Part shown: one piece after another, positions 8,053-17,397 of the stretch
Layout of the letters: every line of letters begins with the position of its first letter
Position numbering within the stretch: position 1 is the stretch's first letter
From: an uncultured Alphaproteobacteria bacterium
Lineage (GTDB): Bacteria > Pseudomonadota > Alphaproteobacteria > HIMB59 > GCA-002718135
Direction of reading: 5' to 3'
NCBI GenBank assembly: GCA_902560675.1
Contig: CACEMP010000002.1
Coordinates: forward strand, 62,001-126,000
DNA length: 64,000 nt
Position numbers and translations under genes: made by a program
Notes under the pieces: model-generated
What the model was told of the DNA's origin: nothing
Seen by the model: the letters and a program-made list of their open reading frames with translations, nothing else
Databases searched by the model: none

Positions 8053-9105
8053 TTATATAAAATCATTTCTTAATTTTATTTTGGTATTTGAACTATACGT
8101 TTCACTTTTTTTTAAAATAGTTGAAGGAAAGTTTTGTTGATTAATTGCATCAGGGAAGATTTGAGTTTCTAAACACATACCGTGTTGTAATCCATATTTT
8201 CTATTGTGTTTACCGTCATATGTATCTTTCATCATATTTCCAGTATAAAATTGTATTCCAGGTTGATCTGTAAAGTATTCAACACCCATACCAGTAATTT
8301 TACTATAAATATAAGCTATGGATTTATCTAATGAGTTGTCTTTAAGAACATAATTATGATCAATTCCACCACTTTCTAAAAAAGTATTATTGATTTCAAA
8401 TGAATTATTAAGATCATATTTTGTATTAACTACATCTAATAGCTTTCCAGTAGGAATTGAACCCTCATCAGTTTCACAAATTTGATTTGATGATATTCTG
8501 ACAATATGGTCGGTAATATTTTTGTAATTATCTTTATGACCATGGAAATTCCAATAATTATGATTAGTCATATTAACAATAGTATCTTTGTCTGTAGTGG
8601 CATTAAATGAAATTAGAATTTCGTTATTGTTATTAAGCTCATAAATAGTTTTGCAATTTAAATTGCCTGGATAATTTTCTTCTAAATCTTTAGAGTGATA
8701 ATTGAGCTCAACTTTTATGCCTTCACTTGTTTTGTTAATATCAGCTATTTTCCAAATCTTTTTGTTAAAACCTACTTTTCCACCGTGTAGATGATCAGGT
8801 GCTGTATTAGGATATAAATTATATTCATACCCATTAAGAGTAAATTTACTTTGCCCTATTCTGTTACAAACTCTTCCAATAATTGAATTAAAATATCCAT
8901 GAGCTTCCAGGCAATCATCTAAATTACCATAACCTAATAACACATCCTCAGTTTCAGAAATATTTGAAGAAGTTGGAATACAAACTTCACTGATATAGCC
9001 ACCATACGTATAAAAACTAAAACTATAATTGTTTGAGTTAATAATATTAACTATATCAATATCTAAACCTTTATCATTTTGAAGTTTTGTAATTTTGTAT
9101 TCCAT
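8053..9105 (-). CDS. galM: Aldose 1-epimerase
   Basis: This 350-residue protein of the GalM/mutarotase fold interconverts alpha and beta anomers of hexoses. Recognisable blocks are YGGYISEVCIP near the N-terminus, the catalytic-histidine segments NTAPDHLHGGKVGFNKKIW and MTNHNYWNFHG, and the C-terminal QPGIQFYTGNMM with QHGMCLETQIFPDA. It is full length. Its start codon overlaps the stop of the EamA exporter gene by one base (TAATG type), so the two are co-transcribed. No signal peptide is seen, so it is cytoplasmic. The sugar importer at 25.2-28.4 kb and uxuA suggest a role in sugar entry, without direct linkage. Confidence 0.9.
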   Translation of the reverse strand: MEYKITKLQNDKGLDIDIVNIINSNNYSFSFYTYGGYISEVCIPTSSNISETEDVLLGYGNLDDCLEAHGYFNSIIGRVCNRIGQSKFTLNGYEYNLYPNTAPDHLHGGKVGFNKKIWKIADINKTSEGIKVELNYHSKDLEENYPGNLNCKTIYELNNNNEILISFNATTDKDTIVNMTNHNYWNFHGHKDNYKNITDHIVRISSNQICETDEGSIPTGKLLDVVNTKYDLNNSFEINNTFLESGGIDHNYVLKDNSLDKSIAYIYSKITGMGVEYFTDQPGIQFYTGNMMKDTYDGKHNRKYGLQHGMCLETQIFPDAINQQNFPSTILKKSETYSSNTKIKLRNDFI

Positions 9106-10004
9106 TATGTTTTCCTAAGTCTTTGAAAATTATTTTTTCTTTGTCGAAGATAAATGATTAATCCACCTAAAACTATGAAAAAAGCACCTGGAAAAAGTTG
9201 GTCTACTGGCCATTCTGCAAAAAATAACCAACCTAAAATAAGTGCAAAAAATATCTCAATGTAATCAAATGGCATAATTTTGCTAAGTTCAGCTTTTCTA
9301 GCACCATATATTAATAGTAAAGTTCCAGACCCTCCTGCTATTCCCATTACACAAACTACTAAGAAATCATTTATACTTTTAAAATTTTCCCACATATCAA
9401 AAAATAATACTAACATACATGCAACTACGATTGTTCCTGTTTGACCATATAAGTTAATAAGTGGTGATGGAACATGATCTTCAAAACTTAATGAAGTTAC
9501 CCTTGCTAGTGAATATCCAAATGCAGCAAGTATAGGTAGTAATAACATATAATTAAAATCTGATGACCAAGGTTGCATAATTAAAACGATACCTGCAAAA
9601 CCAGAAATTACTGCGCTCATTTTGTACCAACCAAATTTTTCACCTAGTATAGGAATTGCAAGAAGAGTAACCATCATAGGTCCTGTGTATTCCATGGTAG
9701 CGACTAAAGCAAATGGGAGGTAAGCATAAGAAGTGTAGAGACACAATTGAGCCAAGGCTACAAAAACTCCACGAAATAACCCTAGCTTCCATTGAGTGAT
9801 TTTTATTTGTCTACCGTTTCGGTGCCAATCTTGTGAAAAATATAAAGCAATAACACATGGGATCATCCCAAATAAATTTCGAAAAACAGAAAGTTGAGCA
9901 GCTGGGTAATCGTTTCTCAAAAACTTTATCGCTATTCCCATACAATCTAATAAGAACAAACCTGAAAGTGATAGAATAACAGCTAAAAATAAATTATTTT
10001 TCAT
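9105..10004 (-). CDS. EamA/DMT-family transporter
   Basis: A 299-residue membrane protein with about ten hydrophobic segments arranged as two EamA repeats. The repeat signatures are near LSVFRNLFGMIPCV / ALVATMEYTGPMMVTLLAIPILGEKF in the first half and LSKIMPFDYIEIFFALILGWLFFAEW in the second. The family (drug/metabolite transporters) exports amino acids, metabolites or xenobiotics, and substrate cannot be read from sequence. It is the first gene of a two-gene unit with galM (one-base overlap). The basic C-terminal tail (RQRKNNFQRLRK) follows the positive-inside rule. Confidence 0.85.
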   Translation of the reverse strand: MKNNLFLAVILSLSGLFLLDCMGIAIKFLRNDYPAAQLSVFRNLFGMIPCVIALYFSQDWHRNGRQIKITQWKLGLFRGVFVALAQLCLYTSYAYLPFALVATMEYTGPMMVTLLAIPILGEKFGWYKMSAVISGFAGIVLIMQPWSSDFNYMLLLPILAAFGYSLARVTSLSFEDHVPSPLINLYGQTGTIVVACMLVLFFDMWENFKSINDFLVVCVMGIAGGSGTLLLIYGARKAELSKIMPFDYIEIFFALILGWLFFAEWPVDQLFPGAFFIVLGGLIIYLRQRKNNFQRLRKT

Positions 10005-10036
10005 AAATTTTTATGTGTTTGAAAAAGATATTGCTT

Positions 10037-11023
10037 TTATAAAACACAACACTGGTCTACCCAGTGACCTGGTTCAACTTCAGTAAGGCCCATTGTTATC
10101 TCACCACCTTTACAATCTATTCCAGGATTAGGACATCTTGTTCTAAATACACAACCTGGAGGTGGATTTAATGCACTAGGAATTTCTCCTTTTAGCTCAA
10201 TAGCTTCAGATCTTTTTTCTGGATCAATTGAAGGAATAGAAGATAATAATGCTTTAGTATAAGAATGTTTAGGGTTCTTAAATAATTCTCTTGAGGGACC
10301 CATTTCAACTATATGTCCTAAATACATAACTGCAACAACATCACATACATGCGCAACAACGCTTAAATCATGACTAATAAACAAATAGGTAAGGTTGAGT
10401 TCAGTTTGAAGTTGTTTTAGAAGATTTAATATATCTGCTTGTATTGATACATCTAAAGCAGCAACACTTTCATCTGCTACAATAAATTTAGGATTACTTA
10501 CTAAGGCTCTTGCAATTGATATTCTTTGTCTTTGTCCTCCAGAAAATGCATGAGGAAATCGTCGTAAATGCTCAATATTTAGTCTACATTTAGCTGCGAT
10601 ATCTCTTACTCTTTCATCAGTTTCTTGTCTTGAGTTTGTTATTCTCATGACCTCTAAAGGTTCCGCAATAATATCCCTAACTGTCATTCTTGGGCTTAAA
10701 GCAGCATAAGGGTCTTGAAAAATTAGTTGGGCTTTTTTTCTATATTCTTTTAAATCTTGTTTGTTCATATTAGTTAAATCATAATCTCTTTCATCATCAT
10801 GAAAAATAACATTTCCTGAACTAATTTTATTAGCTCCAAGTATTGCTCTACCAAGAGTAGTTTTTCCTGAACCTGACTCACCAACTAAACCAAAGAAAGA
10901 TCCTTTCTTAATTTTAATATTAATATTGTTAACTGCATGTATTTTTTGTTTTTTTGAAATAAAATTTTCTTGATAATCAAAATTCACTGAAACATTATTA
11001 ACTGAAATTAAATTATCACCCAT
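10037..11023 (-). CDS. Dpp/Opp-type ABC transporter ATPase (DppF-like)
   Basis: An ABC ATPase with Walker A (GLVGESGSGKTTLGRAI), Q-loop, signature (AFSGGQRQRISIARAL), Walker B (FIVADESVAALD) and the C-terminal oligopeptide-transport extension with a cysteine cluster (VFRTRCPNPGIDC). I set the start at the ATG at 11023, giving MGDNLISVNNVSVNF. An upstream in-frame ATG at 11077 would add 18 residues that lie entirely inside the upstream ATPase gene. The chosen start overlaps the previous stop by eight bases (ATGGGTGA), a typical coupled arrangement. It pairs with the DppD-like ATPase and the two permeases to power import of peptides or similar oligomers. Confidence 0.9.
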   Translation of the reverse strand: MGDNLISVNNVSVNFDYQENFISKKQKIHAVNNINIKIKKGSFFGLVGESGSGKTTLGRAILGANKISSGNVIFHDDERDYDLTNMNKQDLKEYRKKAQLIFQDPYAALSPRMTVRDIIAEPLEVMRITNSRQETDERVRDIAAKCRLNIEHLRRFPHAFSGGQRQRISIARALVSNPKFIVADESVAALDVSIQADILNLLKQLQTELNLTYLFISHDLSVVAHVCDVVAVMYLGHIVEMGPSRELFKNPKHSYTKALLSSIPSIDPEKRSEAIELKGEIPSALNPPPGCVFRTRCPNPGIDCKGGEITMGLTEVEPGHWVDQCCVL

Positions 11024-12005
11024 TTTGACCACACTGAATTCCACACTGATCAACCCAATGACCTGGTTTAACTTCAATTAATTTCATTACTATTTTACCA
11101 TCTTTACCCTCAGGATTATGATGAGGACATCGAGTTCTAAATACACAGCCTGAAGGTCTATCTAATGGACTTGGAATATTTCCAGGTATTGGAGATAATG
11201 GTGCATCTAAGTTATTTATATCAGGCAAGGCTTGTAATAGACCTTTTGTATAAGGATGTTTAGGATTTTTAAGAATCTCATTTACTGGACCTTTTTCCAC
11301 TACACTTCCTAAATACATTACTGCTACATGATCAGCGACCTGAGCAATAACACCTAGATCATGTGTAATAAATATTACGCCCATTTGATATTCTTTAATA
11401 ATATCTTTAATTAAGTTAATTACTTGAGCTTGAATTGTTACATCTAAAGCAGTTGTTGGCTCATCTGCTAATAAAAGTTTAGGCATAGTTGATAATGCCA
11501 TAGCTATCATAGCTCTTTGACGCATTCCTCCAGATAGTTCAAATGCATATTGATTAAACCGTTTTTCTGCATCTGCTATACCTACTCTTTTAAGCATGTT
11601 TATAGATATTGATTTTGCTTCATCTTTATTAATATTTTTATGAATTAGTAATTGCTCAACCATTTGTGCGCCAATTTTTATTGCTGGAGCAAAGCTTGCC
11701 ATAGGTTCTTGAAAAATCATTGATACTTTACCACCTCTAATTTTTTTTAAGTCTTGCTTAGAAGTAAATTGAAGAACGTTTTCGTTATCTAAAATAATTT
11801 CTGCATCTTCATTATAAGAGGTATTACCTGGGTTTAACTTCATAATCGATTTAGCTGTAACAGATTTACCTGATCCAGATTCACCAACTATACCAAGTAC
11901 CTCTCCTTGATCTACAGAAAGAGAAATGTTTTCAACTGCTGTTATTCTACCTTCATCAGTATCAAATTTTACATCTAAGTTTTTTACTTCTAATAAGTGA
12001 CTCAT
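11016..12005 (-). CDS. Dpp/Opp-type ABC transporter ATPase (DppD-like)
   Basis: The 329-residue ATPase has Walker A (GIVGESGSGKSVTAKSIM), signature (ELSGGMRQRAMIAMALS), Walker B (LLLADEPTTALD), the H-loop (FITHDLGVIAQ) and the oligopeptide-type C-terminal domain with VFRTRCPHHNPEG. It is the first of two ATPases in the importer operon. Its end overlaps the DppF-like start by eight bases, and it starts one base after the stop of the DppC-like permease gene. Both ATPases end in very similar cysteine-bearing tails (EVKPGHWVDQCG and EVEPGHWVDQCC), which suggests an old duplication. Confidence 0.91.
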   Translation of the reverse strand: MSHLLEVKNLDVKFDTDEGRITAVENISLSVDQGEVLGIVGESGSGKSVTAKSIMKLNPGNTSYNEDAEIILDNENVLQFTSKQDLKKIRGGKVSMIFQEPMASFAPAIKIGAQMVEQLLIHKNINKDEAKSISINMLKRVGIADAEKRFNQYAFELSGGMRQRAMIAMALSTMPKLLLADEPTTALDVTIQAQVINLIKDIIKEYQMGVIFITHDLGVIAQVADHVAVMYLGSVVEKGPVNEILKNPKHPYTKGLLQALPDINNLDAPLSPIPGNIPSPLDRPSGCVFRTRCPHHNPEGKDGKIVMKLIEVKPGHWVDQCGIQCGQNG

Positions 12006-12006
12006 A

Positions 12007-13167
12007 TTACTTTACCTTATGAGGATCTGCTGCATCACGTAATCCATCCCCTACATAAACAAATGTTAAAATTAACACGACTAAGAAAAATACTGGGATA
12101 AAATACCATTGATAATTTAAAAGTACATCAGCCTTGGTAGCATTTTGCAAAAGAACACCAAGAGAGTTTACTGGTTCTCTTAAGCCTAATCCTATAAAAC
12201 TTAAAGCAGTTTCAGATAATAACATGTATGGAAAACTAATTACTAAATCGACAATAATATAACTCGTAAAACTTGGTAACAAATGTCTTACGATAATATG
12301 GGTAGATGACGCACCACAAAGTTTTGCAGCAAGAATATATTCTTGGCTTCTTTCACTAAGTAGATGGGTTCTTACTCTTCTTGCAAGTGTTGGCCACGAA
12401 ATTAATCCAAGTAAGCAAGATATAAAAAAGAAACGCAATTCAGAACTCCACTCTAATGGTGCAAAGGCAGCAAGACACATGAATAAAGGTATAGGTGGTA
12501 CCGTTCGAATTGCATCAGTAAACATTTGTAATACACTATCAATCCATCCGCCATAATAGCCTGATATTCCACCTATAATTAAGGATAGAACAAAAGATAT
12601 AAATACACCAAGTGTTCCAACAGCTAGTGAAATATAAATTGCACTTAAGGTTCTGCTAAATAAATCTTTACCTGCCTTGTCTGTTCCAAATATATGAATA
12701 CCACCCTCTTCAACACCGAATAAATGAGTATTAAATGTAAATCCTGGAATTTTAAAATCTAAAATCTTCCCTGGAAGATTTATATTAAAATCAAAAACTT
12801 TATATTCCCATCCTTCAACAAAGAAATAAACGTATCTTCTTTTTTCAGTATCAACTTTATATACCCATCTAAAGTTAGTATCTGCTCCTCTATATTTTTC
12901 TAATGTGTGTAAAAACGGCCTAGATGAAAAACCATTCTCATCCCAAAACATTGGAATTTGAGGTGCTCCGTTTTCATAATCTTTATCTCTTCCTTTGATT
13001 GTTGGATCATAAGGAGATAAAAAATCTGCAAAGAGACTACAAATAATCATAAATAATAAAATAGATCCAGCAATCATTGCAGATCTATTTCCAAAGAAGC
13101 GTGTTCTTACCAACTGCATTTGTGTTGCAGTATAATAAGCTTCTTTTTTTTGATTACTAACCTCCAC
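12007..13167 (-). CDS. Dpp/Opp-type ABC transporter permease (DppC-like)
   Basis: The 386-residue inner-membrane permease has an N-terminal OppC-type segment with one membrane span (SAMIAGSILLFMIICSLFADFLSPYDP). A long soluble insertion of about 100 residues follows before the core membrane domain. The core carries the EAA-type loop (EYILAAKLCGASSTHIIVRHLLPSF) that docks onto the ATPases. The insertion makes it longer than E. coli DppC (about 300) and resembles the YejE type of OppC relative. The start overlaps the DppB-like gene by 11 bases. It belongs to the five-gene importer operon. Confidence 0.89.
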   Translation of the reverse strand: MEVSNQKKEAYYTATQMQLVRTRFFGNRSAMIAGSILLFMIICSLFADFLSPYDPTIKGRDKDYENGAPQIPMFWDENGFSSRPFLHTLEKYRGADTNFRWVYKVDTEKRRYVYFFVEGWEYKVFDFNINLPGKILDFKIPGFTFNTHLFGVEEGGIHIFGTDKAGKDLFSRTLSAIYISLAVGTLGVFISFVLSLIIGGISGYYGGWIDSVLQMFTDAIRTVPPIPLFMCLAAFAPLEWSSELRFFFISCLLGLISWPTLARRVRTHLLSERSQEYILAAKLCGASSTHIIVRHLLPSFTSYIIVDLVISFPYMLLSETALSFIGLGLREPVNSLGVLLQNATKADVLLNYQWYFIPVFFLVVLILTFVYVGDGLRDAADPHKVK

Positions 13168-14176
13168 CCATAACTCCTTTTCTTATTCTTGGATCAATTA
13201 TAGCTAAAATTATATCAGTAATAAAATTAACGAAAACAATAGTTGCTGTTAAAAGAAAAATAATTGCACCTGCTAATTGCTGATCATTTGATCTTGCTAA
13301 AGCCTCAATCAATAATGCACCAGCTTCGGTAAGAATTAAAATCAATGCCACAATCGGCAGCGCACTAAATATTCGATTAAGATCAAAACCTATTGAATTA
13401 ATGACTGGGCCTAATGAATGCTTTGCAGGATATCTCCACAATAAACTCATACCTGATATTCCTCTAGCTCTTGCAGCCATGACATATAATTTATCATTTT
13501 CATCTAACATCAGTGCTCTAACTGTCTGAAGAGCAAAAGCAGTTGCATTCCAACCTAAAACAAAAATTGGTAGCCAAGCTCTACTTAAAAAATCAAATAA
13601 TTTTGCTGATGACCATGGTTCATTTTCATAATCCTGGGAAAACAAACCAGTCATTGTGTCACCATAATAAACAGTCATAAAAAGCATTATACAAAGTGCA
13701 ACTAAAAAATTTGGAAGTGCAATTCCAAGATAACTAATAAATTTAAGTGTGTTGTCTAGTGAGGCATATTTTGTCGTGGCTGAAATAATACCAACGGGTA
13801 TTGCTATTAAATATGAAAAAATAAGTGCTACCAAACATATTGTAAGTGATAGCATAAATCTTCCACTTAATAATTCATTTATATTCATTCTTAAGATGCA
13901 ACTATCGCCAAAATCACCATTAAAAACTATATTAGAAACCCATTTGCCATATCTATACAAAAAAGGTTTATCTAGACCTAAACGAATTTTTTCTTTCTCT
14001 ATATCTTCATAAGTTATTTGTGATCCTTGTGTGTTTTTAAATGCAAGATATCTCTCTGCACAAGTTCCTGGGACTAATTCCATTAAAGAAAAAACAATAA
14101 AACATACTAGCAGTAAAGTTATAATTGCTAGTCCTGCTCTTGTAAGAGTAAATTGTATAAAATTAATCATATCCAA
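13157..14176 (-). CDS. Dpp/Opp-type ABC transporter permease (DppB-like)
   Basis: The 339-residue permease has the DppB layout: an N-terminal span (LAIITLLLVCFIVFSLMELVPG), a periplasmic loop of about 60 residues, then the multi-span core. Its EAA loop reads KLYVMAARARGISGMSLLWRYP. The ending (IIDPRIRKG) is typical of OppB/DppB proteins. It is separated from the upstream binding-protein gene by 80 bases holding a strong hairpin (14211-14233), and it overlaps the DppC-like permease gene by 11 bases. With it, it forms the membrane channel. Confidence 0.9.
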   Translation of the reverse strand: MDMINFIQFTLTRAGLAIITLLLVCFIVFSLMELVPGTCAERYLAFKNTQGSQITYEDIEKEKIRLGLDKPFLYRYGKWVSNIVFNGDFGDSCILRMNINELLSGRFMLSLTICLVALIFSYLIAIPVGIISATTKYASLDNTLKFISYLGIALPNFLVALCIMLFMTVYYGDTMTGLFSQDYENEPWSSAKLFDFLSRAWLPIFVLGWNATAFALQTVRALMLDENDKLYVMAARARGISGMSLLWRYPAKHSLGPVINSIGFDLNRIFSALPIVALILILTEAGALLIEALARSNDQQLAGAIIFLLTATIVFVNFITDIILAIIDPRIRKGVMGGG

Positions 14177-14210
14177 TAATTAGCAATTGAGAATAATTGA
14201 AAAAAGAAAA

Positions 14211-14233
14211 GCGGCAATAAATAATTGCCGCTT
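14211..14233 (-). terminator. Hairpin between binding-protein gene and permease genes
   Basis: A perfect nine-base stem (AGCGGCAAT / ATTGCCGCT, loop of five) is flanked by T-rich runs on both sides. It lies after the binding-protein stop (14257) and before the DppB-like start (14176). Its position suggests partial termination, or protection of the upstream message from 3' decay, so that binding protein is made in excess over the membrane parts. The sugar importer has the same arrangement at 27131-27158. Confidence 0.7.
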
Positions 14234-14256
14234 TTTGTATATTTTATTAATTTAAA

Positions 14257-16308
14257 TTACTCGTCTAACCACCATTGAGTAGCTAGGTATGGGTATGTTC
14301 TGTAATACTCATAAGAAGTAGTTTTAAATTGCGTAAAGTTTTTAAGAGCATTTCTATGATAAGTTGGGAAAGGTGCTTTCACAGTACCTATCAAGAGGCT
14401 TTGCTCAGTTAACATTGTAGCAATTTTTTCACCCCACTCATTAGACTCTGCTGTACCAAGAGCATAAGATTGGAATTTATCAATTCCATCACTTAAGTCA
14501 TACACCCACTGAGGTGGTTCAGTACCTTCAGAGCCATTACTGTCAATGTATGCTGCCCAATCTAAACCTTGTGTATGGTTAAAATAATTACCAAATGGAG
14601 GTTTAAATGTTTCTGGGTTACCAGCAACAATTGCAAGTGGTTGTCCTTTATCCCATACATGAACATCTAATTGATTTGCAGCTTGCGAACCACGATATTC
14701 ATCTGGAGTTACTTCTTTGAAAGTAGTTTTAACTCCTACCTCATTGAAATATCTTGCAACAAGTTCAACTTCAACACCACCAATACCTTGAGTGGCATAA
14801 TCAATGTTAATAGCTAGAGCATCACCATTTGGAAGTTCTCTAAATCCATCACCATCAACATCTTTTAATCCCACTTCATCAAGAAGTGCATTTGCACCAT
14901 CTGGATCGTATTGTGTCATGTGCATTTTAATACTTTCAGGAACAAAGTCTGGTGCAGGTGAAAATCCTACAAACTGTTCAACTTTACCTAAACCGTAATA
15001 AGCAACATCATTGATTTCATCTCTGTTCATTGCAATTGACATTGCTTGACGGAAACGAATATCACCATACACTTTACGTTTTTCAGGGTCAGGGTGAGTT
15101 ACATTAAAACTAAATAATGCAGCACCACAACCTGGGTTGATTTGCACACTGTATCCACCTGCATCAGCACCGTCTAACAGTTGAGGTGCAGACTCAAGCT
15201 GAACTGACTGAGATTTATAATCAACTTCACCATTAACAAGTTTTAATAGTCTTATTTCGTTTTCATTGATGTATCTTTCATTTTGATAATCAATATATGG
15301 TAACTGATTTCCTGCAGTATCAACTTGGTGGAAGTAAGGATTAGCAGCATATACTCTTCCTTCAGTCGTATCTTCAATAGTCATATATGCTTCCAAAGAT
15401 GGATATGCAGCATAAGGTAGACCAGCTACTAAATCTGGTCTTGCAAGAAGTGGAGTTGGAGTGTCAGTCCATCCTGAGTTTCCATAATATGCAGCAAGTG
15501 CATCATAACCATCAGCAAATCCTAAAGCTTGAGCATTTGCATCTGCATTAGAATCAATTTCCGGATGAAACTGTTCTAGGAAATGAGAAGGCATGAAAAA
15601 CTGGTTATATGACCATGCGATTGTAGCAGTTAAACCAGGGAATGGTGAAGGTAAATTGAATCTAACAGTTTGATCATCAATTACATCAACAGTCATTGGT
15701 TCACCACCAACTAATAAATATGGATATGGTTTTTCTCTGATTTTTGGATTCATCATTAAATCCTCATACCAAAACTCTACATCTCTAGCGACAAATGGTT
15801 CACCGTTAGACCACTTGTGACCTTTTCTAAGTGTGAAAGTTAAAGTTGTGAAATCGGAATTCCATTCAAAATCTTTAGCAACGTTTGGAACAATAGTAGA
15901 TAAGTCATCAGCAAAACGAAGTAAATTAACGTGTCGTGTTGAAAGCATATCAGATGTTCCTGCTTCTGTTGCGTTTGAAAGGAAATTAATAGTTCCACCA
16001 TATTCTCCAACAGAATCGTAAGGAACAACTACTAAAGGTTCATCAGGTAATCGGTCCGCAACACCTGGCAAACCTTTGTTACCCTGAATTGTAGCATTTA
16101 TACTAGCAATATTTGGATTTTCAGAAAACTTCATAGTGCATCCGGCTGCACTTTCATATTCTGATAATTCATACTGCTGTGGGTACTTTCCGCCAGTTTG
16201 ACCATCGTTCATCGTAGAACCTTGACAATGACCATCTGCGAAAGAGCTTCCACTCCACACGAAAGTTGTGAAAGAAAATACTAAAATTATGAATAGTTTT
16301 TTTAACAT
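14257..16308 (-). CDS. Dpp/Opp-type ABC transporter substrate-binding protein (SBP_bac_5)
   Basis: I start the protein at 16308, where a good ribosome binding site (AGGAG, seven bases upstream) precedes MLKKLFIILVFSFTTFVWSG and a signal peptide ending near SSFADG. Upstream in-frame codons lack such support. The product is about 683 residues, longer than DppA (about 535), and carries the SBP_bac_5 blocks (FEWNSDFTTLTFTLRKGHKWSNGEPF, FRQAMSIAMNRDEINDVAYYGLG). The long form recalls binding proteins for oligosaccharides or larger oligomers, so peptide is not assured. It is the first gene of the operon with the DppB, C, D and F homologues and is followed by a hairpin. The PHP-domain gene lies just upstream on the same strand. 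Confidence 0.9.
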   Translation of the reverse strand: MLKKLFIILVFSFTTFVWSGSSFADGHCQGSTMNDGQTGGKYPQQYELSEYESAAGCTMKFSENPNIASINATIQGNKGLPGVADRLPDEPLVVVPYDSVGEYGGTINFLSNATEAGTSDMLSTRHVNLLRFADDLSTIVPNVAKDFEWNSDFTTLTFTLRKGHKWSNGEPFVARDVEFWYEDLMMNPKIREKPYPYLLVGGEPMTVDVIDDQTVRFNLPSPFPGLTATIAWSYNQFFMPSHFLEQFHPEIDSNADANAQALGFADGYDALAAYYGNSGWTDTPTPLLARPDLVAGLPYAAYPSLEAYMTIEDTTEGRVYAANPYFHQVDTAGNQLPYIDYQNERYINENEIRLLKLVNGEVDYKSQSVQLESAPQLLDGADAGGYSVQINPGCGAALFSFNVTHPDPEKRKVYGDIRFRQAMSIAMNRDEINDVAYYGLGKVEQFVGFSPAPDFVPESIKMHMTQYDPDGANALLDEVGLKDVDGDGFRELPNGDALAINIDYATQGIGGVEVELVARYFNEVGVKTTFKEVTPDEYRGSQAANQLDVHVWDKGQPLAIVAGNPETFKPPFGNYFNHTQGLDWAAYIDSNGSEGTEPPQWVYDLSDGIDKFQSYALGTAESNEWGEKIATMLTEQSLLIGTVKAPFPTYHRNALKNFTQFKTTSYEYYRTYPYLATQWWLDE

Positions 16309-16324
16309 ATATTTTCTCCTATAA

Positions 16325-16355
16325 GATAAATTTATCGTATACTTTTTTTGTATAC
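16325..16355 (-). promoter_or_regulatory. Paired palindromes upstream of the Dpp-type operon
   Basis: Two palindromes abut in the leader of the binding-protein gene: GATAAATTTATC (16325-16336) and GTATAC-N7-GTATAC (16337-16355). They end 17 bases before the start codon, just upstream of the ribosome binding site. They could be an operator for a regulator of the importer or a structure in the leader. No regulator gene sits next to the operon. The AT-rich background lowers confidence. Confidence 0.4.
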
Positions 16356-16426
16356 ACTTTTGAATTTTTATCAAAAATATTTGACAATTATATTGCATTT
16401 TTTTTAAGAAAATTGTGTATTTCTTT

Positions 16427-17335
16427 TTACAACCAAACAGGATTAGACCAAGCAAAACCGCCATATTTATCAATAATACTAACTCTAAACCAATTTGTAT
16501 CAAGTATGCTCAAATCAAAAATTGCCTCTGTAATATTATTACCATTTACACTTAAAGATTTAGAACCTTTACCAACTAAAGTTATATGTTCTGCTGGAGA
16601 TGAAATTACTTTTACTAAATTATTGTTGATTTCAAATTTAAAAATCTCAACCCCAGTTGAAGAATAATATTTTCCCATCTTCAAGGAATCTAAAATGGAT
16701 TGTTCATTCAAATTATCGGAGGCAACCATTACCCAACCTCCTCCTGCATCAGGCATTCTAAAATGTGAGTCATCTGTAGCTGTTAAAAAAATTTTTTTAT
16801 TTTCTTGTAATAAAAAATCTACCGTTGCTGTACCAAAACCTCTTGCTGCTTCTATGTGGCATGAGTGGTTATAGATTTCTACGCCATGAGCATGACTTAC
16901 AGACATGCATTCATCAAAAGTTAAAGTATACCATTCTGGATGTGCAATTGTTACAAATGCACCTGCATCTAATGCTCTTTTAATTAACTCTGGTGCTCTT
17001 TCTTGATCATTAGCACACTTAAAATCTACTGGTAATCCATTGGCAACTATATGCCAAAGCTCATTTTTGATATATTTTTTTCCTTTACAATGAAGTTCGG
17101 CAGACGGAATCACAATAAAATTATCTTCATTTAAATTAGTTGTATTTAAAACTAATTCGTTAGCAAACTTTTCACCTCTCCAAAGATGTTCAGAGAGACA
17201 TGTAAAGTCATATCCTAATTTTTTGTATTCATTAACAACTTCATTTGGTCTTAATGCTCCATCAGAATGAGTAGAGTGTCCATGTAAGTTTCCTTTGAAG
17301 TAACTTGTTGAATTTTTTGGAGGTAATAAATCCAT
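16427..17335 (-). CDS. PHP-domain metal-dependent hydrolase
   Basis: The 302-residue protein opens with the PHP motif HGHSTHSDG (about residues 19-27). Further likely metal ligands follow: SEHLWRG, TIAHPEW, the EIYNHSCH segment, and TDDSHFR. The family includes phosphoesterases such as histidinol phosphatase and the PHP domains of polymerases. Stand-alone members often hydrolyse phosphate esters or cyclic nucleotides. No signal peptide is present. It lies directly upstream of the Dpp-type importer operon (gap about 120 bases) on the same strand and may be transcribed with it. It is divergent from the core-MetE gene. The substrate is unknown. Confidence 0.8.
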   Translation of the reverse strand: MDLLPPKNSTSYFKGNLHGHSTHSDGALRPNEVVNEYKKLGYDFTCLSEHLWRGEKFANELVLNTTNLNEDNFIVIPSAELHCKGKKYIKNELWHIVANGLPVDFKCANDQERAPELIKRALDAGAFVTIAHPEWYTLTFDECMSVSHAHGVEIYNHSCHIEAARGFGTATVDFLLQENKKIFLTATDDSHFRMPDAGGGWVMVASDNLNEQSILDSLKMGKYYSSTGVEIFKFEINNNLVKVISSPAEHITLVGKGSKSLSVNGNNITEAIFDLSILDTNWFRVSIIDKYGGFAWSNPVWL

Positions 17336-17397
17336 AGAATTATAATGATAAATATTTTTTATATTTTATTATAATAAAAATCTATATAAATTAATTT

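Noticed and set aside
11024..11077. Upstream start for the DppF-like ATPase
   Set aside because: The extra 18 residues lie wholly inside the upstream ATPase gene. The ATG at 11023 gives the family N-terminus and a typical eight-base coupling overlap.
16309..16503. N-terminal extension of the Dpp-type binding protein
   Set aside because: It would bury the signal peptide 65 residues inside the protein. The start at 16308 has a good ribosome binding site and an exposed signal peptide.
17364..17379. Perfect A/T-only palindrome between the PHP and core-MetE genes
   Set aside because: TTTTATTATAATAAAA is the kind of palindrome expected by chance in DNA this AT-rich. It has no second copy that I saw.
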